From an uncultured Sphingomonas sp. (lineage in GTDB: Bacteria; Pseudomonadota; Alphaproteobacteria; Sphingomonadales; Sphingomonadaceae), in assembly GCF_937871615.1 (NCBI RefSeq), contig NZ_CALMPA010000021.1, positions 124,001 through 188,000 of the forward strand: a DNA stretch of 64,000 bases, written 5' to 3'. Positions 63,696 through 64,000 of this stretch are shown here, piece after piece; the first letter of the stretch is position 1, and the number at the start of each line of letters is the position of its first letter. The translations under genes and the position numbers were made by a program. The notes under the pieces are model-generated. The model was not told the DNA's origin. It did not search any database and saw only the letters and a list, made by a program, of their open reading frames with translations.

Positions 63696-64000
63696 TCGCC
63701 GCCGCGCTCCTGCTGCTCGCCACCGCCGCCGAAGGGCGCGCGACGCTCGGCGTGTGGCAGAGTTGGGGCGCATTCCGCGACGCGGCGCCCGCGCGCTGCT
63801 TCGCGATCGCCGCGCCGATCCGCGCCGGCGCGGCCTCCCGCTGGCGACCGTTCGCCAGCGTCATCAGCCGATTCGGGCGGGAGCGGCGCAGCGCCATATT
63901 CGTGCGCCTGAGCGCCGCCGCCCGGATCGGCGCGCCCGTGACGCTTGCGATCGGCGATCGCCGCTTCACGCTTTCCGCGCGCGAGAGCGCCGCCTGGTCG
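63692..64000 (+). CDS. Exported protein, truncated by the window end (IalB-like)
   Basis: Open for 103 codons from GTG 63692 to the window end. Signal-like start MIAAALLLLATAAEGRAT, then LGVWQSWGAFRDAAPARCFAIAAPI, a pattern seen in invasion-associated locus B-like proteins with a conserved Trp and Cys. Function uncertain. Co-directional and coupled with the histidine phosphatase gene. Confidence 0.6.
   Translation, partial: MIAAALLLLATAAEGRATLGVWQSWGAFRDAAPARCFAIAAPIRAGAASRWRPFASVISRFGRERRSAIFVRLSAAARIGAPVTLAIGDRRFTLSARESAAWS

Overview
The window reads as chromosome of a yellow-pigmented sphingomonad (Sphingomonas or a close relative, Alphaproteobacteria). The support is a GC-rich, densely packed gene set, a carotenoid block (crtY, crtI, crtB and a ring-hydroxylase-like protein), the hisS-prfA-prmC-DUF4167 block, a cobS/cobT pair, a TPP-controlled thiC and many sphingomonad-type proteins. 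No rRNA, tRNA, CRISPR array, insertion sequence or prophage was seen.

Layout. 0.1-4.5 kb: tightly coupled housekeeping operon pyrE-pdxJ-acpS-lepB-perM family-maiA. 4.4-10.5 kb: envelope glycan locus with two GT4 glycosyltransferases, an orphan multi-pass protein, a DUF2141 protein, a polysaccharide deacetylase-like protein and a PMT-type glycosyltransferase. 10.5-16.8 kb: acetyltransferase, then the carotenoid operon crtY-crtI-LOG-crtB, with a divergent hydroxylase and a second DUF2141 gene. 16.9-19.9 kb: MipA-type outer-membrane protein and two tandem Tat-exported ferritin-like proteins. 19.9-22.7 kb: TPP riboswitch, thiC, and an island of lower GC with a DUF3892 gene and a 420-base non-coding stretch with hairpins. 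22.7-32.7 kb: ung, a PhnA-like protein, an acyltransferase, ispG, an aspartic protease, small transporters, ppa, an M61 peptidase and a DUF1345 protein. 32.8-37.4 kb: hisS-prfA-prmC and DUF4167. 37.5-42.1 kb: CBS protein and an iron-uptake operon (TonB receptor, Sel1 protein, PiuC-like hydroxylase) behind two Fur-like boxes.

42.1-51.4 kb: cobT, cobS, a J-domain protein and bolA, split by an inserted-looking eight-gene cassette. The cassette has an HxlR regulator facing two small VOC proteins, a VOC double-domain protein, a GST-like protein, a fused DUF1428 protein, a START-type protein and a reductase-like protein. 51.4-56.1 kb: pirin, a decayed stretch with a stop-interrupted small gene, an orphan lipoprotein, an inositol-phosphatase-family enzyme, an exported peroxiredoxin and a diguanylate cyclase. 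Last in this stretch are two very small membrane peptides behind a sigma-54-type promoter. 56.2-61 kb: divergent acyl-CoA catabolic cluster. 61-64 kb: dnaN, an outer-membrane barrel, a histidine phosphatase and a gene cut by the window end.

The strongest leads are the sigma-54-type promoter with twin miniproteins (55.8-56.1 kb), the cassette splitting cobST from its J-protein and BolA, with a 21-base-spaced direct-repeat operator (45-50 kb), the glycan locus with an unrecognised membrane protein, and the LOG-family gene inside the carotenoid operon. All functional calls are from reading motifs by eye. No database search was run.
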